Shown in pieces: positions 5,897 through 8,253 of a stretch of 8,253 nt of DNA. Numbering within the stretch: the stretch's first letter is position 1; each line of letters starts with the position of its first letter. The stretch is from positions 1 through 8,253 of the forward strand of contig JAOZLI010000115.1 in assembly GCA_029934915.1 (NCBI GenBank), given 5' to 3'. The notes below the pieces were generated by a model. The model searched no databases. It saw nothing but the letters and a program-made list of their open reading frames with translations, and had not been told where the DNA came from. This DNA comes from Desulfocapsa sp. (GTDB taxonomy: Bacteria > Desulfobacterota > Desulfobulbia > Desulfobulbales > Desulfocapsaceae). The position numbers and the translations under genes are program-made.

Positions 5897-5979
5897 ACCA
5901 TGAAGCGCATGAAGGACATGAAGAAAAGAATGACAGCGAATCAGTCTTTTATCTTCATGTTCTTCATGCTCTTCATGGT
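5897..5979. repeat. CATGAAG-type long hairpin repeat
   Basis: The left arm (5897-5929) and right arm (5945-5979) are inverted copies of each other over about 33 bases with two mismatches and a small bulge. Pairing continues at 5931-5933 with 5941-5943, leaving a 7-base loop at 5934-5940. Each arm is three tandem 9-base units of the form ATGAAGNNN, so the sequence is both periodic and palindromic. It lies 52 bases downstream of the SPOUT gene stop and about 150 bases upstream of rplS. There is no U-run directly after the stem on either strand. From memory, repeats of CATGAAGGA/TCCTTCATG type occur scattered in many environmental genomes, but I could not check this; no transposase is nearby. 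The call is a non-coding dispersed palindromic repeat that may also end or protect the upstream transcript. Confidence 0.75.
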
Positions 5980-6031
5980 GAATATTGTCATATTACGATA
6001 CCATCAAACTTCGATATTTTCCTTTCATTTA

Positions 6032-6598
6032 CTATACACTCAACAATCGATCTAAAATAATCGATACCGCAGAACGAACAGAAAGATGATTATATCCTGT
6101 CTTAGCCCCCACAGGCATCAGGCTGTAATCAGCCATCTCCATAACCTCTGGAGCAAGCCCATGGGCTGTTCCAAAGAGAAGCAGCATGGGGACACTTGCT
6201 CTTATTTTCTCGCGCGCTTCTTTGTAAGTAAGCGTTTTGTCCTGCTCTTTGGCGCTGGTGGTGAAGAGCAATGGTTGTGCTCCACGCCTTGTCGTTACCA
6301 ATTCTAAAACTTCTTCAAGGCTCTTTGCCAGCGTTACCAGTTCAAGTGCTTCTTTACGGGCAGGATTGTATGTGGCTCCATGCCCGGTTTTCCAGTGTTC
6401 GAGAATCTCTGTTACAAGCTTGTGTTGATCCTCATAGGGAGTAACAATGTAATAGTTGTCAACTCCATATGTTTTTGCTGCTCGTGCAATATCGTGAAGA
6501 TCAAGGTTGGTTACAGCCGAACCAATAATCTCACCAATTTTGTTCACCACCGGGTGATGAATAAGCACAATGTCTACGCCACTTTGGCCTGTGCTCAT
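6032..6598 (-). CDS. SPOUT-fold RNA methyltransferase (PF09936 type)
   Basis: This 188-residue protein is a probable S-adenosylmethionine-dependent RNA methyltransferase with the trefoil-knot SPOUT fold, of the family usually found next to trmD in deltaproteobacteria and some other phyla. The N-terminal part ([20 protein letters not shown], about 8-27) and [17 protein letters not shown] are typical of the family. The knot region shows [12 protein letters not shown] (141-152) and [17 protein letters not shown] (169-185), which form the cofactor pocket in related SPOUT enzymes. The start overlaps the trmD stop by 4 bases (ATGA), which points to coupled translation. The substrate is not known to me; context suggests tRNA or rRNA. 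It is a separate protein from TrmD, not a duplicated fragment: the lengths, motifs and order of blocks differ. Confidence 0.85.
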   Translation of the reverse strand: MSTGQSGVDIVLIHHPVVNKIGEIIGSAVTNLDLHDIARAAKTYGVDNYYIVTPYEDQHKLVTEILEHWKTGHGATYNPARKEALELVTLAKSLEEVLELVTTRRGAQPLLFTTSAKEQDKTLTYKEAREKIRASVPMLLLFGTAHGLAPEVMEMADYSLMPVGAKTGYNHLSVRSAVSIILDRLLSV

Positions 6599-7353
6599 TG
6601 TTCTTCCTGTAATGCTCTGATTTTATGATAGAGTTTATTTTTCTTAAGCAATGTTACCTCTTGCTTGTTGAACCATTCCTGCGCGAGCAGATCAGGTCGC
6701 CGATCAAGGGTTCGGGTAACTGATTCAAGAAAACGATACTCTTCAATTCGTTTATGATCTCCGGAAAGTAATACCTCCGGCACTTCTTCACCTTCGAAAT
6801 TTCTAGGCCTGGTATACTGCGGGTGTTTCAGTAACTGTCTGCTGAATGTATCTTTTTCTGCAGAATCAGTACAACCTAGCACACCAGGGAGCAAACGTGT
6901 TACAGAGTCTACAAGGATCATCGCTGCAAGTTCACCACCTGTAAGAATATAATCCCCGATGGAAATCTCATCATCAATGCTTTTTGCCCTGAACCGCTCG
7001 TCCACCCCTTCATATCTGCCACAAATAAGAACGAGGTGCTCTTCATGGCTGAACTCTTCGACAATCTTTTGGTTATATTGCCGACCCTGAGGGCTGAGCA
7101 ACACAACACGAGCCTTCGATTTCTCACTCGCCACCGAATCAAGGGCGGCTGTGAGTGGCTCCGGCTTCATTACCATTCCTTCACCACCTCCAAATGGCCG
7201 ATCATCAGTCATGGAGTGTTTATCCGTTGCAAAATCACGGATATTGGTGATGCGAATCGTAACCTTTTCAGCTTCCCTGGCACGCCGAATAATAGATTCA
7301 TTCAATGGCGATTCCAGTAAATCCGGAAAAATGGTCAGTATGTCAAATATCAT
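6595..7353 (-). CDS. trmD: tRNA (guanine37-N1)-methyltransferase TrmD
   Basis: TrmD methylates N1 of G37, next to the anticodon, in tRNAs with G36, and so prevents +1 frameshifting. It works as a dimer with a knotted SPOUT fold. The 252-residue product is of normal length. Blocks in order: [10 protein letters not shown] (3-12), [20 protein letters not shown] (39-58), VLLSPQGRQ (84-92), [13 protein letters not shown] (109-121), [20 protein letters not shown] (131-150), LLPGVLG (154-160), and [10 protein letters not shown] (179-188) followed by [10 protein letters not shown]. Arg153 and Asp168 stand at the places of E. coli Arg154 and the catalytic Asp169. The C-terminal domain that reads the anticodon stem is present. 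It is coupled by 4-base ATGA overlaps with rimM before it and the SPOUT gene after it. Confidence 0.98.
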   Translation of the reverse strand: MIFDILTIFPDLLESPLNESIIRRAREAEKVTIRITNIRDFATDKHSMTDDRPFGGGEGMVMKPEPLTAALDSVASEKSKARVVLLSPQGRQYNQKIVEEFSHEEHLVLICGRYEGVDERFRAKSIDDEISIGDYILTGGELAAMILVDSVTRLLPGVLGCTDSAEKDTFSRQLLKHPQYTRPRNFEGEEVPEVLLSGDHKRIEEYRFLESVTRTLDRRPDLLAQEWFNKQEVTLLKKNKLYHKIRALQEEQ

Positions 7354-7901
7354 GCGTCGTTGCCGGCATTTATATCAAGGAGTCCAGGCGGCGGCGCTAT
7401 GGTTAATTTGTCGATCGTTCGATGTACAATCATGCCGGGAATAAGAGGAATTAAAAATTCATCTTTTTCATTTTTAACAACCAGGATATCCTGACTCCCG
7501 TTATTAAAGAATGCTTTTACCCGGCCGATAATCTCGCCGTTCTCAGTCGCAACTGTAATGCCTTCCAATTCATGAAGATAAAATTCATCTTCAGCCAGTT
7601 CAGGAAGATCATTTTTTAAGGCAAGTACACCGCATCCAGCAAGTGTCTCTGCCAGGTTACGATCATTTACTCCCTCAAGGCGAACAAGCACTTCCTTTTT
7701 GCCAATGCGTGATTGAAGGACATTGAAAACCGGAGATATCCTATCAGTATCGAATATCAGAGTGAGAGTCTTGCACCTGCTGAGACTTTCAAGCTCACCG
7801 GAAAAGGAAATCAGTTTGAGCTCACCTTTTATGCCGTGAGCTTTTGCTACTTTTCCAATAAGCACATATTTATCTGTCGGAAAGGAAAACGTTTCTGCCA
7901 T
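7350..7901 (-). CDS. rimM: Ribosome maturation factor RimM
   Basis: RimM binds free 30S subunits, near protein S19 and the 16S head, and helps 3'-domain maturation. The 183-residue product is of family length. The N-terminal RimM barrel contains [15 protein letters not shown] (16-30) and [19 protein letters not shown] (71-89). The hinge [16 protein letters not shown] (99-114) leads into the PRC barrel with [10 protein letters not shown] (133-142), IPLIPG (151-156) and the C-terminal PPGLLDIN (171-178). The ATG is 8 bases after the khpA stop and has only a weak GAG as ribosome binding site, so coupled translation is likely. It overlaps trmD by 4 bases, the usual neighbour. Confidence 0.97.
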   Translation of the reverse strand: MAETFSFPTDKYVLIGKVAKAHGIKGELKLISFSGELESLSRCKTLTLIFDTDRISPVFNVLQSRIGKKEVLVRLEGVNDRNLAETLAGCGVLALKNDLPELAEDEFYLHELEGITVATENGEIIGRVKAFFNNGSQDILVVKNEKDEFLIPLIPGMIVHRTIDKLTIAPPPGLLDINAGNDA

Positions 7902-7909
7902 CCTAAGAG

Positions 7910-8140
7910 TTACTCAAGGATGTTCAGACGAGATTTCTTGTCTTCCTTTCCGGCAGCGGCAGTGAGCAGCGAGCGCATGGCCCTTGCTGTTCTCCCCTGT
8001 TTGCCGATCACTTTACCGAGATCATCTTTGGCCACAGTCAGATCCACGACTATAGTGTCATCTTCTTCTGTAACGCTTACCTGCACATCATCAGGATTGT
8101 CTACCAGCGCTTTGGCGATATATGTGATCAGCTCCTGCAT
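7910..8140 (-). CDS. khpA: KH-domain RNA-binding protein KhpA
   Basis: A 76-residue single type II KH-domain protein (YlqC/UPF0109 family). In Gram-positive bacteria the homologue KhpA pairs with KhpB (Jag) to bind many RNAs and affect cell elongation and division; its role in this lineage is not known. The sequence shows MQELITYIAKALVDNPDDV at the N-terminus, then the nucleic-acid binding loop VIGKQGR with the GxxG signature GKQG at 46-49, and the helix TARAMRSLLTAAA. Length and position between rpsP and rimM are exactly those of the family. The start is 6 bases after the rpsP stop, with a weak GAG 9 bases upstream. Confidence 0.95.
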   Translation of the reverse strand: MQELITYIAKALVDNPDDVQVSVTEEDDTIVVDLTVAKDDLGKVIGKQGRTARAMRSLLTAAAGKEDKKSRLNILE

Positions 8141-8146
8141 AATATT

Positions 8147-8253
8147 TTACTCAGCAGCTGGAAGTTTTTTCAAAATAGACTTCACGGTGGTGGAAGGCAG
8201 TGCGCCTCTTCCCATCCAGTCCTGCAGCTTCTCGTTGTCAATTTTGACAACAA
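8147..8253 (-). CDS. rpsP: 30S ribosomal protein S16, C-terminal part
   Basis: The last 34 codons and the TAA stop of rpsP; the start lies beyond the right edge. S16 is a primary assembly protein of the 30S body. The visible segment reads VVKIDNEKLQDWMGRGALPS, then TTVKSILKK and the end LPAAE. The LQDWMGRGALPSTTVKSILKK run, which I recognise as W-x-x-x-GA-x-P-(T/S)-x-T-V, is diagnostic for S16. It is the first gene seen of the rpsP-khpA-rimM-trmD transcript. Confidence 0.95.
   Translation of the reverse strand, partial: VVKIDNEKLQDWMGRGALPSTTVKSILKKLPAAE

Noticed and set aside
5900..6056. Plus-strand open frame of 51 codons beginning in the CATGAAG repeat, with a basic start and a hydrophobic stretch
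   Set aside because: The Met-Lys and Phe-Met runs arise directly from the ATGAAG units and their inverted copies; there is no ribosome binding site, and the tail runs antisense into the SPOUT gene end.
1..8253. CRISPR array, defence island, toxin-antitoxin pair or prophage
   Set aside because: No spaced direct repeats of CRISPR type are present, and every sizeable open frame on the minus strand is a housekeeping or envelope gene; the repeats seen are hairpins at gene junctions.
1..8253. tRNA or rRNA genes
   Set aside because: The gaps are short and contain no cloverleaf or rRNA-like sequence; the long stems lack TTCGA-loop geometry of a tRNA despite the repeated TTCGA words.

Overview
The window reads as a chromosomal housekeeping region from a Gram-negative bacterium. 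All twelve supportable genes lie on the minus strand, so transcription runs from the right end (8253) to the left end (1). The order rpsP - khpA - rimM - trmD - SPOUT methyltransferase - rplS - rnhB - yraN is the arrangement I associate with Desulfobacterota (former deltaproteobacteria). The presence of lipoproteins, including a LolB-like one, means there is an outer membrane. A Desulfobulbales-like organism is my best guess. This is inference from gene order and protein character, not from a search.

Right block (8253-6032): the C-terminal end of ribosomal protein S16, the KH RNA-binding protein KhpA, the 16S maturation factor RimM, the tRNA m1G37 methyltransferase TrmD, and a second SPOUT-fold RNA methyltransferase of unknown substrate. 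These are packed tightly, with a 4-base ATGA overlap at both rimM/trmD and trmD/SPOUT. They look like one transcript for ribosome and tRNA maturation.

Middle (6031-5750): a 282-base intergenic stretch that breaks the cluster. It holds a large, nearly perfect hairpin made of CATGAAG nonamers, followed by an AT-rich stretch with a weak candidate promoter and two small hairpins ahead of rplS.

Left-centre block (5749-3377): ribosomal protein L19, RNase HII, the YraN-family nuclease-like protein, and PdxA (vitamin B6 synthesis). All touch or overlap. A terminator-like hairpin with a seven-T run lies just after the rplS stop, inside the first codons of rnhB, and could lower expression of the downstream genes relative to L19. 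The rnhB and yraN starts both appear to be TTG codons.

Left block (3230-57): after a 146-base gap filled by a second hairpin repeat (built from TTCGACA/TTCGATA units) come thymidylate kinase, a 582-residue TPR lipoprotein and a LolB-like lipoprotein, again with overlapping ends. A third, unrelated inverted repeat (GGGGAC...GTCCCC) sits directly after the last stop codon at the window edge.

I see no CRISPR array, prophage, toxin-antitoxin pair, transposase gene or defence system. The non-routine content is the three different hairpin repeats placed at gene junctions, the hairpin inside rnhB, an Asp-to-Glu change at the fourth catalytic carboxylate of RNase HII, and two genes of poorly known function: the SPOUT enzyme and the TPR/LolB-like lipoprotein pair.
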